Assembly (NCBI GenBank): GCA_902541745.1 | Contig: CACBRW010000007.1 | Span: 1 to 43,419 of the forward strand | Origin: an uncultured Pelagibacteraceae bacterium | GTDB lineage: Bacteria; Pseudomonadota; Alphaproteobacteria; Pelagibacterales; Pelagibacteraceae | Direction of reading: 5' to 3' | DNA: 43,419 nt | Shown here: positions 21,398 through 32,772 of the stretch, piece after piece | Layout: each line of letters opens with the position of its first letter | Position numbering within the stretch: position 1 is the stretch's first letter | The notes under the pieces: model-generated | What the model saw: the letters and a program-made list of their open reading frames with translations, nothing else | Told to the model about the DNA's origin: nothing | Database searches by the model: none | Translations under genes and position numbers: made by a program

Positions 21398-23125
21398 TGG
21401 AAATTTATAAAGACTTATCAAGCCCAACATCTCAAGAATTCGAAAAGCTACTCAATAGCCAATTATCAAAAGTAAACATAGAAGAAGGTAAAATTATTGA
21501 GGGTAAAATCAATAAGATTACAGAAAAATTTGTTTTCTTATTTGTTGAGGGGCTTAAATCAGAACCAATTTTGGATATAAACGAATTAAAGAGTATGGGT
21601 CTCTCAGAAAAAATAAAGGAAGGAGAGACTATATCTGTCCTATTAGAAAAAATTGAAGATAAAAACGGTGAAGTCATTGTTTCAGCCAGTAAAGCACAAA
21701 AAATTAAAGGTTGGGATAAACTAGTTGAAGCTTATGAAAAAAAATGAACCTATTATGGGTAAAATTACTTCTAAATGTAAAGGAGGGTGTATCGTTGAGC
21801 ATATTGATACTGGATCATTAATGTTTTTACCTGGATCTCAGATAAGTGATAAACCACTTAAAGATATTAGTCACCTAATGAATGAGCCTCAAAAATTTGC
21901 CTTAATAAAATTAGATAAAGTTAGAGGTAATGCATGTGTATCTAGAAGAGAAATTATTTCCTCGTTTAAAAAAGAGGATAAAGCAAAAATAATCGAAAAA
22001 TATAAAATAGGAGACATAATTAAAAATGCAGAGGTTAAAGGATATAGCTCATTTGGTTGCTTCTTTAACGTAAATGGTGAGTTAGATGTTTTAGTTCATT
22101 TACAAGAAATATCCTACTCAAGAGTAAATCATCCTGATGAAGTCTTCAATATTGGTGAAAAGCATGATCTAAAAGTCATAAGTGTTGATAAAGAAAAATT
22201 ACAAGTAGGTTGCTCAGTAAAACAATTATCCCCAGATCCCTTTGAACATATTGAAAACTATGAATTAAATAAAATTTACAAAGTAAAAGTCGTAAAGATT
22301 ATGGACTTTGGTGCATTTTGTGAATTAGAACCAGGTTTAACTACGCTTCTACACTCAAGCGAACTAAGCTGGACTAAAAAAAATATTTCAGCAAAGAAAA
22401 TGTTTAAAATTGGAGATGAAATAGATTGCGTAATTACAGAAATTGATAAAGATAAAAGAAGAGTGGCTATTTCTCACAGATTAACACAGGATAATCCTTT
22501 TGAAAGTTTTCAAAAAAAATATCCAGTTAATAGCATTATAGAGGGTGAAGTTGTAAATAAAAATGAATATTCATTATTTGTGAAAATAAATGAATTTGAT
22601 ATAGACGCATTCTTACATTGTAATGATTTAACATATTCAAATAATGGTGAAGAAGAATTAGAAAAATTTAAAAAAGGTGAAAAAATTAAAGTAAAAGTTC
22701 TTGAAATAAAAACATCGGATCAAAAAATTAGAGTTGGTTTAAAACAAACTCAACCAGATCCTTTCGATTGGTTTAAAAATAAAAATAAAAATCAAATAAT
22801 TACAGTTAAAGTTATTTCTACTGACAATAAGGGTTTAACAGTCCGTCCTGAAGGATGTGAAATGGATTTTCAGATTAAAAAATCTGCAATAGCTATTAAT
22901 GCAGCTGACGCCAGACCAAACAGATGGACTGGTGGTGAAAAACTAGATTGTGCAATAGCAGATCTTGATTTAAATAAAAGAAAAGTTACACTAAGTATCA
23001 AGCTTCTTGAAGAAATAGAAAAAAAAGAAGCCTTAGAAAAATATGGGTCAGAGGGATCAGGTAAAAACCTTCCTTTTTCATCATTATCAGAAGATCTGAA
23101 AAAAAAAGAAGAAGAAAAAGAATAA
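21397..23125 (+). CDS. rpsA: 30S ribosomal protein S1, interrupted by an apparent +1 frameshift at 21737-21744
   Basis: Multiple S1 domains (PVNSIIEGEVVNKNEYSLFVKI...); the two ORFs join as VEAYEKNEPIMGKITSKCKGG on removing one A from an 8-A run. Confidence 0.93.
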
Positions 23126-23141
23126 TTGAAAAAGTAATAAA

Positions 23142-23432
23142 TTGGCGATTGTAAAATCAAAGCTTTTAAAACAACTATCAAACAATTATCCAAATTTCTT
23201 AAAAAGAGATCTAGAAAAATTCACAAATATAATATTAGATGAAATAAAAAGAGCTCTTAAACGAGGGGACAGAGTAGAGCTTAGAGGTTTTGGTGTATTT
23301 TCCACAAATATTCAAAAAGCCCGGATTTCAAGAAATCCTAAAACTGGAGAAAAAGTTAATACTCCAGAAAAAAGAACAATTCACTTTAAAATGTCAAAAG
23401 ACTTGTTTAAAAAAATAAATAATGAAGAATAA
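23142..23432 (+). CDS. ihfB: Integration host factor subunit beta / HU family DNA-binding protein
   Basis: VELRGFGVFSTNIQKARISRNPKTGEKVNTPEKRTIHFKMSKDL; TTG start; adjacent to rpsA. Confidence 0.9.
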   Translation: MAIVKSKLLKQLSNNYPNFLKRDLEKFTNIILDEIKRALKRGDRVELRGFGVFSTNIQKARISRNPKTGEKVNTPEKRTIHFKMSKDLFKKINNEE

Positions 23433-24114
23433 ATGTATATTTGTTGCTTGTGATACTTCAAATCTAAATGAAATAAACAAAATAATAAATCAAACTAATT
23501 CAAATAAATTAAAAATAATCCCTAAATTTGGCCTTCAATTCTTTTATTCGAAGAATGGACGAAAATTTTTAGAGAAATTTAAAAAAGATTTTTGGTTAGA
23601 TTTAAAGATAAATGATATACCCCAAACTGCATTATCTGCCATAGACAGTTTAAAAGATTTAAAAAAATGTAAATACATAACAGTTCATGTAAATGGTGGT
23701 TTGGATATGCTTAAATCAATAAAAAAAAAGGCAAGGAAAATAAATAAAAATTTAAAAGTTTTAGGGGTTACAATTTTAACAAGTCTAAATAATAAATCTC
23801 TTAGAGAAATAGGTCATACAAAAAATGTAACGCAATTAGTTTTAAGGCAAGCAGAATTAATAAAAAAATCAGGATGTGACGGTATAGTTTGTTCTGCGCA
23901 AGAGGCTTTGATGGTTCGTAGAAAATATAAAAATTTCTTAATAATAACTCCAGGAATAAGATTGCCTGGTGATAGTTCAAATGATCAAATGAGAATTATG
24001 ACGCCTAAACAAGCTTTCAAAAATAAGGTTTCTGGTATTGTTATAGGAAGATCTCTTACAAAAGGTAATATAAAAAATAATACCATGAAACTTATTGATC
24101 ATTTAAATAAATGA
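23422..24114 (+). CDS. pyrF: Orotidine 5'-phosphate decarboxylase
   Basis: FWLDLKINDIPQTA, HVNGGLDML, GVTILTSL, GCDGIVCSAQEA, ITPGIRLPGDSSNDQMRIMTPKQA. Confidence 0.92.
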   Translation: MKNKCIFVACDTSNLNEINKIINQTNSNKLKIIPKFGLQFFYSKNGRKFLEKFKKDFWLDLKINDIPQTALSAIDSLKDLKKCKYITVHVNGGLDMLKSIKKKARKINKNLKVLGVTILTSLNNKSLREIGHTKNVTQLVLRQAELIKKSGCDGIVCSAQEALMVRRKYKNFLIITPGIRLPGDSSNDQMRIMTPKQAFKNKVSGIVIGRSLTKGNIKNNTMKLIDHLNK

Positions 24115-24741
24115 TCAAGGGTTGTAAAATTTGTGGTGTAAAAGACTCTGATACTTTAAATTACATAATTAATCATCCCCATCCTCCAAAATTTATTGGC
24201 TTCATTTGTAATTACCCAAAAAGCTCAAGATATGTCGAACTTAACTCTCTAAAAAAAATTATTAAATGTTAAAAAAAACAAAAGTGAATTTGTTGCTATT
24301 TTAGTGAACCCTAACAATAAAATTTTAGAAGAAATAAAAAGTTTACCTTTTGATTATTATCAATTATATGACTGCACACCTGATATCATTAAAAGTATAA
24401 AACAAAAATATCAAAAGAAGATTATTACAGCTTTAACAATAAAAGATGAATCTGATGTTCTTAGGTATAAGTCATTTACTAAAGTAACAGATATCTATTT
24501 ATTTGATAGTAAAGGTTATGAAAAAAGTAAGAGCTTTGATCACAACTTGATAAAAAATATCAAATTAAACAAGGAATTAATGCTAGCTGGTAATATAAAA
24601 TTCGATGATAATATAAAAAATTATGAAAAAATTGCTAATTATTTAGATTTGTCTGGAGGCTTAGAAACTTCTGGATTAAAAGATATATCCAAAATAAATA
24701 TTTTTTTAAACAACTTAAATGAATTAAAAAATGAAACTTAA
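24111..24741 (+). CDS. trpF: Phosphoribosylanthranilate isomerase, interrupted by an apparent +1 frameshift at 24251-24258
   Basis: MIKGCKICGVKDSDTLNYI...FIGFICNYPKSSRYV...LKKLLNVKKNKSEFVAILVNP after removing one A; YDLSGGLETSGLKD-like C-terminus; upstream of trpB. Confidence 0.88.
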
Positions 24742-25960
24742 AAAAAAAATTCCTTTAATTGATCAGCATGATCGTTACGGTTTTTGGGGTGGTAAATTTG
24801 GAGGAAGTTTTATTCCTGAAACTTTAAAAAAACCTGTAGAAGATCTAACACGGGAGTTTTCAAAATTAAGAAATAATAAGAAATTTTTAAAAAAGAGAGA
24901 TTATTACTTTAAGAATTATATAGGATCACCTACATCTTTTTTAAAATTAAACAATTTATCCCATCATTTAGGTGGTGCTCAAATATGGGCAAAGGTTGTA
25001 TCAGAAGCTAATGGTGGTGCCCACAAAATATACAATGCAACTGTTCACGCCTTAATTTGCAAATCTATGGGGAAAAAATATATAGTTGGTGACACTGGCG
25101 CTGGTTATGCTGGCAAAATGTTGAGTATGGCAGCTAAGAAATTTGGTCTTAAATGTAAAATTTTCATGGGTGCAAAAGACATTAAGAGACAAAAACCAAA
25201 TTGCGATGCTATGAGAAAAAATGGTGCTGAAATAGTTCCTGTATATTCAGGCAGTCAAACCTTAGTGGATGCAGTCAGTGAATGTATGAGATATTGGGTA
25301 TCAAATTGTGATACTACACATATGTGTGTTGGAAGTACCGTTGGTCCAAATATATTTGTAAAAATTTGTGGATGGAGTACTGCACAAATTTCACGAGAAT
25401 TAAAAATTCAAATTGAGGAAGAGTTCAACAAAATTCCAAAAAAAATAAAATTAATTAACTGTGTAGGCGGTGGAAGTTCAGCATACGGTTTTTGGAGCGA
25501 ATTTATAGATTTTAAAAAATCTCAGATTGAATTAATTGGTGTTGAAGCTGGAGGTCCAAAAAAATCAAAACTGCATGCCGCTCCTTTAAGTAGAAATGCT
25601 AAAATTGGAATTTTACATGGTGCAGCTTCTTATGTTTGTCAAAACAATGAAGGTCAAATAAATGATACTGAGTCTATAAGTGCCGGATTAGATTACCCAG
25701 GCGTCAGTCCAATACATTGTTTTTTAAAAGATACAAAACGAGCAAGATATACTTATGCAACAGATGAAGAAGCACTCAAAGCACATGTAATGGTAACTAA
25801 ATTCGAAAAACTTAATCCAAGTTTAGAACCTAGCCATGCATTTGCTGAGGCAATAAAAATTGCTCCAAAGTTAAGTAAAGATACAATAATAATTGTTAAC
25901 TCTTGTGGTGATGCTAAAAAAGATAGAGATATTTTAAGAGAGAGACTGGGTAAAAATTAA
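24731..25960 (+). CDS. trpB: Tryptophan synthase subunit beta
   Basis: GRYGFWGGKFGGSFIPETL-like start, GGAHKIYNA PLP lysine region, GVEAGG, GLDYPGVSP. Confidence 0.95.
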   Translation: MKLKKKIPLIDQHDRYGFWGGKFGGSFIPETLKKPVEDLTREFSKLRNNKKFLKKRDYYFKNYIGSPTSFLKLNNLSHHLGGAQIWAKVVSEANGGAHKIYNATVHALICKSMGKKYIVGDTGAGYAGKMLSMAAKKFGLKCKIFMGAKDIKRQKPNCDAMRKNGAEIVPVYSGSQTLVDAVSECMRYWVSNCDTTHMCVGSTVGPNIFVKICGWSTAQISRELKIQIEEEFNKIPKKIKLINCVGGGSSAYGFWSEFIDFKKSQIELIGVEAGGPKKSKLHAAPLSRNAKIGILHGAASYVCQNNEGQINDTESISAGLDYPGVSPIHCFLKDTKRARYTYATDEEALKAHVMVTKFEKLNPSLEPSHAFAEAIKIAPKLSKDTIIIVNSCGDAKKDRDILRERLGKN

Positions 25961-26760
25961 TGAGTTCATTAATTAATAAGGCGTTCTCAAATGCTAAGAA
26001 TGAAAACAGGCCTGCATTACTTACTTATACAGTTGCTGGAGATAATACTAAAAAAAAGTCCTTAGAAATATTAAAATCAATTTCTAATTACGTAGATATT
26101 TGTGAATTAGGTTTTCCACATAATACTCCAATAGCTGATGGAGGACAAATACAAACAAGTGCATACCGAGCAATTAAAAATGGTATTAAAATTAATGATG
26201 TATTTTCAATTGCAAAAAATTTTAAAAAAATAAAAAAAAATAAACCAATTATACTGATGGGTTATTACAACATGATCTATCAATATAATGAAAATAAATT
26301 TTTAGAAAAATGTAAAAAATCAAAAGTTGATGGTTTAATTGTTGTTGATTTACCCTATCCCGAAAATAAAAATTTTGCATCAAAATGCAAAAAAAAAGGA
26401 ATTAATTTTATTCAATTAGTTTCACCAACTACTTCTCAGATAAGACTAAAAAAAATAATAAAAGACTCACACGACATGATTTATTATATAAGTATGTTAT
26501 CTACAACTGGTGGAAAACTTAAAGTGTCATCAAAGAAAATATTAGAAAAATACAACAAAATAAAAAAACAAAATAAATCGAAAAATGTTGTTATTGGCTT
26601 TGGTATTACAGAAAAAACAATCAAATCTCTAAAAAAAGCTGATGGTTTGGTGGTTGGTAGTGCAATTTGCAAGGAAATCTCTAAATCAATTGAAAAGAGA
26701 CAAAATGCTGTCACAAATGTTACTAATATCGTTAAGAGATTAAAGAACAAAATTCTATGA
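25960..26760 (+). CDS. trpA: Tryptophan synthase subunit alpha
   Basis: ICELGFPHNTPIADGGQIQTSAYRAI, ILMGYYNMIYQY, YYISMLSTTGG. Confidence 0.93.
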   Translation: MSSLINKAFSNAKNENRPALLTYTVAGDNTKKKSLEILKSISNYVDICELGFPHNTPIADGGQIQTSAYRAIKNGIKINDVFSIAKNFKKIKKNKPIILMGYYNMIYQYNENKFLEKCKKSKVDGLIVVDLPYPENKNFASKCKKKGINFIQLVSPTTSQIRLKKIIKDSHDMIYYISMLSTTGGKLKVSSKKILEKYNKIKKQNKSKNVVIGFGITEKTIKSLKKADGLVVGSAICKEISKSIEKRQNAVTNVTNIVKRLKNKIL

Positions 26761-27686
26761 ACTGGATAACTAAAATTATTAAAGCAGGTGAGAAAATTAA
26801 AACTGCTATACGTGAAAGAGCTACAAAAGAAGATATTGCAAAAAGCGATTGGACATCGTGTTGCAAGGGTCCAATTTTAAAAAAAGATTTAGAGGAAAAC
26901 TTGTGGGTATGTCCAGATTGTAAACGTCATCATAGAATAAAACCATATCAAAGATTTGATATTTTGTTTGGAAAAAATAATTATGAGATTTTCAAAACTC
27001 CAATACCAAAAGATGATCCGCTAAATTGGACAGATTCTAAACCTTACAAAGAAAGATTAAAAAGTGCTCGAAAAAAAACAGGATTAGAATGCGGAATGAT
27101 GGTTGCCTCTGGAAATATAAATAATATTAAAATTACAGCTGTGGCCTCTGATTTTGATTTTTTAGGAGCTTCAATGGCAGCAGCAGAAGGTGAGGCTTTT
27201 TTATATGGAATACAACATGCTATAGAAAATCAAACACCTTTTTTATGTATTAGTGCAGGTGGGGGAATGAGAATGATGGAAAGTTTAATTTCATTATCTC
27301 AAATGACAAGAACAACTCTTGCAATTAATGAATTGAAGAAAAATGGTCTTCCATATTTAGTTTGTATCACTGATCCAACAGCTGGAGGCATTACCGCATC
27401 ATACGCTATGTTAGGTGATATTCATATTGCAGAACCAGGAGCTTTAATTGCATTTGCAGGTGCAAGGGTAATACAAGGAACTGTTAAAGAAGAATTACCT
27501 GAAGGTTTCCAAAAAAGTGAATATGTTGAAAAAACTGGTTTTGTTGATTTAATCGTTGAACGTAAAGATCTCGCCTCTAAAATTGGAACTTTATTATCAA
27601 TATTGTTAAAGAAAAACTCTGATATAAGTGCTGAACAAAATGAAACTTCAGAAGATAGTCAGTCGCTTACAAGAGCTGCATCCTAA
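26757..27686 (+). CDS. accD: Acetyl-CoA carboxylase carboxyltransferase subunit beta
   Basis: Zn-ribbon CCKGPILKKDLEENLWVCPDC, SAGGGMRMMESLISLSQMTRT, DPTAGGITASYAMLGDIHIAEPGALIAFAGARVI. Confidence 0.94.
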   Translation: MNWITKIIKAGEKIKTAIRERATKEDIAKSDWTSCCKGPILKKDLEENLWVCPDCKRHHRIKPYQRFDILFGKNNYEIFKTPIPKDDPLNWTDSKPYKERLKSARKKTGLECGMMVASGNINNIKITAVASDFDFLGASMAAAEGEAFLYGIQHAIENQTPFLCISAGGGMRMMESLISLSQMTRTTLAINELKKNGLPYLVCITDPTAGGITASYAMLGDIHIAEPGALIAFAGARVIQGTVKEELPEGFQKSEYVEKTGFVDLIVERKDLASKIGTLLSILLKKNSDISAEQNETSEDSQSLTRAAS

Positions 27687-28909
27687 AGAAATAGATTTAA
27701 GTCTAGATCGTATTCAAAGTCTCTGCAAAAAATTAGGCAACCCTCAAGATAAAATCAAAGCAATTTCAATTGTTGGTACTAATGGAAAGTACTCAACAAT
27801 CCAAGCAATGTTTTCTATTTTAAAGGAAGCAAATTTCAATTGTAATATCTACACTAGTCCTCATATCAAAAGTATTAATGAAAGGTTTGTTTTTAATAAT
27901 GAAGAATTAAATGATAAAGATTTAGCAAATTTACTTGAAGAAGTTGAAAATGCTAACAAAGGTGAATCAATTACTTTTTTTGAAATACTGACTGCAGCAT
28001 ATTTTTTAAAAGCATCTCAATATCCAGATAATATCAATTTAATTGAAAGTGGATTATTTTTTAGATTTGATGCTACTAATATCTTAAAAAATAATCTTGC
28101 TAGCGTTGTAACATCTATTGGCCTTGATCATTTAGATTGGCTACCTGAAAATGAGCAAACTGTTGAAAAAATTATTTTTGAAAAAACATCAAGCCTTTTA
28201 AACTCAAATATTATAGTTGCAAAACAAAGTACTAATAAAATTAAAGAAAATATTAAAAAAAACAATTTCAAATAATAGATCAAATAAGTTTTTCCATAAT
28301 GAAAATTATAGTTTTACGATGCAAGAAAATGACTTCTTTTATTATGAAGATCAATTTGGTGGAATAAAATTACCGATGCCAAATGTTAAGGGTCAATTTC
28401 AATTAGAAAATGTCTCAACAGCTATCGCAACGTTAAGAACTTTAAGAGATTTAAATATTAAAGATAATCACATTAAAAAAGGTATTTTAAAAATAAATTG
28501 TATCGCAAGATTACAAGAAATTAAATCTGGAAAACTTAAAGAGCTTGTAAAAGATCACAAACTTTTTGTTGATGGATCTCACAACCCTTTGGGAGCAAAA
28601 GTTTTGAATGAATACTTAGAAAGTTTAGATTGTAATAAACATATAATTCTTGGAATGATGGCAAATAAAGATCATAGTGAATATATGAGTTTCTTTAAGG
28701 ATATTGCAACATTAACTACAATAGATATACCTAATCAACCTAATTCAATTAAAGGGAAAGAATTAAAAGATAAACTAAATAGCTTTTCGAATATTACTTA
28801 TAAAGAAAGTATAGGGGATGCTATAAAGTCAATCCCATTAAAGGAAAACGATATAATCCTGATTACTGGATCTTTATATCTTGCGGGTGAAGTTTTAAAT
28901 TTAAATTAG
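27640..28909 (+). CDS. folC: Folylpolyglutamate synthase / dihydrofolate synthase, interrupted by an apparent +1 frameshift at 28255-28262
   Basis: ISIVGTNGKYSTIQAMFSIL, YTSPHIKSINERF, SIGLDHLDWL; second half LFVDGSHNPLGAKVL; joins as NIKKTISNNRSNKF on removing one A. Confidence 0.9.
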
Positions 28910-29223
28910 ATATTTTTATCTAAAAATTCTTTCATGTGACTTTCGGGAACTCCACCAACTTTTCTATCTACTTCAACGCCTTTTTTATAGATAATAACTG
29001 TTGGAACACCTCTGATACCTGCTGCACTTCCGGTATTTATTCCACCATCTTCAACATCAGCATAATAAAAACCAGCCTTATCTTTATATTCATCAGACAA
29101 CTTATCCATTACTGGTTTTAGTGCCTTACATGGACCACACCATTCAGCTGAAAACTGGATTACTGAAACATCTTCATTTTTAATTTTAGTATCAAAATCT
29201 TCGTCTTTGAAATTTGTAAGCAT
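28906..29223 (-). CDS. trxA: Thioredoxin
   Basis: VIQFSAEWCGPCKALKPVMD, IRGVPTVIIYKKG. Confidence 0.93.
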   Translation of the reverse strand: MLTNFKDEDFDTKIKNEDVSVIQFSAEWCGPCKALKPVMDKLSDEYKDKAGFYYADVEDGGINTGSAAGIRGVPTVIIYKKGVEVDRKVGGVPESHMKEFLDKNI

Positions 29224-29257
29224 ATTTCCTTTCTATTAATTAGAGCCTTAAAGTCAA

Positions 29258-30694
29258 CTAGGCAATTTCATATTTTTTTTCTATAGACATAATAAATTCA
29301 TTTATTTCATCTAATTTTTTTAGTTCCTCTTCATCATCTCGATTTGATGCTTGATCTCTTAAGGTATCAATTTCTTGATAAGCCATTCCTATGGTTTGCC
29401 ACTTTTCCCTATTTTTACTTAAAATTCGTCTAGCAATTTCACTTTTTATATTTTTATATAAATCTGGTGGCAAAATATGTGGTGCTTCTTGATAAATGAT
29501 TTTTTGGCCGAACCAACTACATCTTTTATCAGTAAACTTATCCAACATTCTTAATTTATCCTCCCATGACGAGCTGTGCCATGTTTTAAATAAAGCAGTG
29601 TCTTTATTAGGAATAAATTTTTCATATAAAGTTTCCTCCGGCAATAAATCTTCTTGAGTTTTAGTTTGTTCTTTTTCTTCCGCTGCTTCTCTGTGAATAG
29701 TTTGAATATTTTTACAAAAATTTTCACTATTTCTAACTAAATGTGCTCTTTTTTTAATTGTTTCTAAATCTAAATCTGAGTATGGCTTTTGTTTTAATGC
29801 AAACTGTTTATCTAAAACCACTGGAGCTTTATTAGTTTTTAAAACTCTTAAAGCCTTAGGACTGATTTTTTTTAAAACATCTCTAAGCTGGTTAACTGGT
29901 AAATCTAATAATGGTTCTGGATCTCTACGACAATCCCACAAATATCCCCATGAAGCATAGGACGGATGAAAAGAATGTTTAGGATGTAATGAGCATCCAA
30001 GATACATCATATTTCTTCCTTTTACGTTTTCAAAAATAGAGTATATCCCCTCATTTTTTAAAAGTGTTTCTACACTAGATTTTGTTGATGTTTTTAAAAA
30101 TTCTTCCCAATTTTCTTTATGCTTGTCTTTCACTATTCTAAGTACTTTTAGAGCTGTATAAGCATCATGGTAAGCTGTGTGTTGTTGAGAAGTGTCAAAT
30201 CCTTGCATCCGAGCTAGTGCTTCGAGAGCCAGACTTGGGTTACCCGCATCGGTAAGCTCGGTTTTTAAAGTTTCAGAATTTAATGTTTGAGCAGCCCTTG
30301 TTATATGAAGACCATCATGTTCTTGATTAGGTGAAGAGTGAGTAATATATGGGTATCGATTTCCTTTGAAAAAATTAAAATGGAACATACGACGATCAAA
30401 ATTTAAATTGGACCAGCCCATAAACAAACTTGGTCCACACTTGGTGAAAAAGTTTTCAACTGCACCCAAAAAATCGTAGTGGGAATAATTACCTTTTGTT
30501 AACAAATCAATACTAGTCGAATTTACTAATAATGCTTTTCCACTGGGCACTTCTCCCTCAGGCATTCGTCCCCGAATACTTAACTTTCCAATTTCTTTTA
30601 AATTTTTATCAACTACTACAGCTCCAAATTCTATTATGGACCCCCATATTGTTGAGTTCGTCGTTTCAGTGTCGTATATTACAATTTTATCCAT
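29258..30694 (-). CDS. sbcB: Exodeoxyribonuclease I-like DEDDh exonuclease
   Basis: IYDTETTNSTIWGSIIEFGAVVVD, FMGWSNLNFDRRMFHFNFF, HTAYHDAYTALKVL; ExoI-like C-terminal region. Confidence 0.8.
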   Translation of the reverse strand: MDKIVIYDTETTNSTIWGSIIEFGAVVVDKNLKEIGKLSIRGRMPEGEVPSGKALLVNSTSIDLLTKGNYSHYDFLGAVENFFTKCGPSLFMGWSNLNFDRRMFHFNFFKGNRYPYITHSSPNQEHDGLHITRAAQTLNSETLKTELTDAGNPSLALEALARMQGFDTSQQHTAYHDAYTALKVLRIVKDKHKENWEEFLKTSTKSSVETLLKNEGIYSIFENVKGRNMMYLGCSLHPKHSFHPSYASWGYLWDCRRDPEPLLDLPVNQLRDVLKKISPKALRVLKTNKAPVVLDKQFALKQKPYSDLDLETIKKRAHLVRNSENFCKNIQTIHREAAEEKEQTKTQEDLLPEETLYEKFIPNKDTALFKTWHSSSWEDKLRMLDKFTDKRCSWFGQKIIYQEAPHILPPDLYKNIKSEIARRILSKNREKWQTIGMAYQEIDTLRDQASNRDDEEELKKLDEINEFIMSIEKKYEIA

Positions 30695-30698
30695 TTTA

Positions 30699-31385
30699 TT
30701 AACTTAGATTATTCATTTCATTAAATTTTTTTAATCTTCCTAAAAATAAATTTTGATATGTTATTAGTTCAGCACCTTGAATTTTAAATTCCTGAAATAA
30801 ATTATCAACTGTGCAAAGAAGAATTACACACGAAGAGATATGGGAATTATAAACAACGTTATGTGCTAGTGAATAAGCTGCCGTCTGCAATAACCAGGTA
30901 TCTATATATTCAATTTTTTTTGGTTTTAGGCTGTTTTTAAAATCTATGATTGAAGGTTGGCCGTCGTAAACTCCAACGCAATCAGCTGTTCCTGCATATC
31001 GATCAGGATAATGAAGAACACATTCAACTCCCCATATTTCTTCTAATCTATTTTTTAAACCTTTTTCAATTATTTCTTTGGCCATTATTTTGTATTGTTC
31101 AGTATCATCAAAAAAACTTAAATTTTCTCGTCCTAAAAGAAAAGATTCAAGATAGTTGTGAAGAGATGACCCACGAGATGTAGCATCTTTAACAATTTTA
31201 CTTGCCGCTGCTTCACCTGTCCTTGCACGCCAATTTGCTAATGCAGCTTTTTCTTCATCACTACGAGTGGAATCTAGCACGGATGTAACTGATGGTAGCT
31301 TTGATTCTCCTAATAAATATCTTCTTATTCCATCTTCGGTGGCTCTTGAACTTGAAGGATAATTGTATTTCTTATTCCAACGCAT
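30699..31385 (-). CDS. RecB-family / MGME1-like PD-(D/E)XK exonuclease
   Basis: LPSVTSVLDST..., RGSSLHNYLESFL, YAGTADCVGVYDGQPSIIDFKNSLKPK...LLQTAAYSLAHN; start set at MRWNKKYNYPS to avoid most of the rmuC overlap. Confidence 0.78.
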   Translation of the reverse strand: MRWNKKYNYPSSSRATEDGIRRYLLGESKLPSVTSVLDSTRSDEEKAALANWRARTGEAAASKIVKDATSRGSSLHNYLESFLLGRENLSFFDDTEQYKIMAKEIIEKGLKNRLEEIWGVECVLHYPDRYAGTADCVGVYDGQPSIIDFKNSLKPKKIEYIDTWLLQTAAYSLAHNVVYNSHISSCVILLCTVDNLFQEFKIQGAELITYQNLFLGRLKKFNEMNNLS

Positions 31386-31422
31386 GTAATTTCTTATAGA
31401 GGGTATTTTCTGAAAAAAGAAA

Positions 31423-32520
31423 TTATTTTTTAACTTGTCTATTTCTCTCAACAAAATTCTCAACGTTTTCAGTTTGTATAGCTTTCTCAACCTGCTCGGG
31501 ATCTTTAATGTTTTCTAAAGTTCTTGAAATTGATCTTGCATCCGTTCCAAATTTATCAACAACTCCCATAGCATCCTCTAATTTTTTTCTTAGAACTATA
31601 ATGTTGTCAAAATGTTTAGAAAATCTTGTACTGATTGTTTTTAAATGATCATAAATCTCTGTGGCATTTTTAGAAATCTTGAGAGATTGAAATCCCATAT
31701 GCAAAGATTGCAAGTACGCAGAAAGAGTGTTAGGCCCACATATTACAACTTTATATTTTTTCATTAATTCTTGGGTTAATAATTCTTTTGTACTTGGATC
31801 TTGATATTCAGTTAGCTCTTTATACAAACTTTCTGTTGGTGCATATACAATTGCAAAATCAGTAGTTTTTGGTGGTGAAATATATTTTTCATTTACACTT
31901 TTAGCTTTTGCTTTAAATGCTGAGGCTAATTTTGCTCTAGCATCTGCAACAGCCCGTTTATCTTCCGCGTCATGACCATCGGTAATTGCCTTAAATTTTT
32001 CAACTGGAAAATGACTATCTACAGGAACCAAAACATCCCCTTGAAGCTTAATGGCAAATTCTACATTCTCACTAGTATTATCTTTCATCTTCACATTAGT
32101 CATGAACTGAGATGAAGGTAAAAGATCTTTTATTAAAGCCTCTAAAGAAAATTCTGCCAAAACCCCGTATTTTTTCACTCCAGCAAAAATTTTTGTAATA
32201 CCCTCTTGGCTTTGATTTAATAATTGAACTTGTTGGTTAAAATTTCCAACTTTTTCATCTACCTTTGTTAATGCTGCAGTCATATCTTTAGTAACACCTG
32301 TCGACAAGTTGTTGAATGAAGTAGACATTGCACCAAGTGATGTATTAATTGTATTATTCAAAGTATCTTTTAAACTTGAAATTTCTAATTTTAAATTAGC
32401 TATTTCTTCTGCTTCCTTATTTTGATTTTCATCTGTTGTTTTAGTTTTTAAATTTAAGTACAGGATAGCTAAAGCCACTCCTAATAATAAAACCAAAATA
32501 ATTAATAAAACTGTATCCAT
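31423..32520 (-). CDS. rmuC: RmuC family DNA recombination protein
   Basis: N-terminal TM, coiled coil, VEFAIKLQGDVLVPVDSHFPVEKF, VICGPNTLSAYLQSLHMGFQSLKI. Confidence 0.9.
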   Translation of the reverse strand: MDTVLLIILVLLLGVALAILYLNLKTKTTDENQNKEAEEIANLKLEISSLKDTLNNTINTSLGAMSTSFNNLSTGVTKDMTAALTKVDEKVGNFNQQVQLLNQSQEGITKIFAGVKKYGVLAEFSLEALIKDLLPSSQFMTNVKMKDNTSENVEFAIKLQGDVLVPVDSHFPVEKFKAITDGHDAEDKRAVADARAKLASAFKAKAKSVNEKYISPPKTTDFAIVYAPTESLYKELTEYQDPSTKELLTQELMKKYKVVICGPNTLSAYLQSLHMGFQSLKISKNATEIYDHLKTISTRFSKHFDNIIVLRKKLEDAMGVVDKFGTDARSISRTLENIKDPEQVEKAIQTENVENFVERNRQVKK

Positions 32521-32562
32521 GATTCGTATGTTATACCTCCTTGATTATATTTAAAGTTTTTT

Positions 32563-32772
32563 TCAATTTACTTTTACGATTAGATTGTTTTTTAAAGTAA
32601 CTTCTGCAAAAAATTCTTTCCCAGAATTACTTGTTAAATGAGGTCTATTACTGCCAACCAAAATGCCATTAGACTTATATTCCAGCCCAAAAATGCTAGT
32701 TTCTGTGTAATTAAGCTTTTTACCAATATTAGCTTTAAGCTCTTTTTTTGATCTGTAATTAAAAATAAGCAT
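32563..32772 (-). CDS. Small hypothetical protein (69 aa)
   Basis: ORF with coding-like composition; overlaps the stop/start boundary of the upstream collinear gene at 32772. Confidence 0.55.
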   Translation of the reverse strand: MLIFNYRSKKELKANIGKKLNYTETSIFGLEYKSNGILVGSNRPHLTSNSGKEFFAEVTLKNNLIVKVN

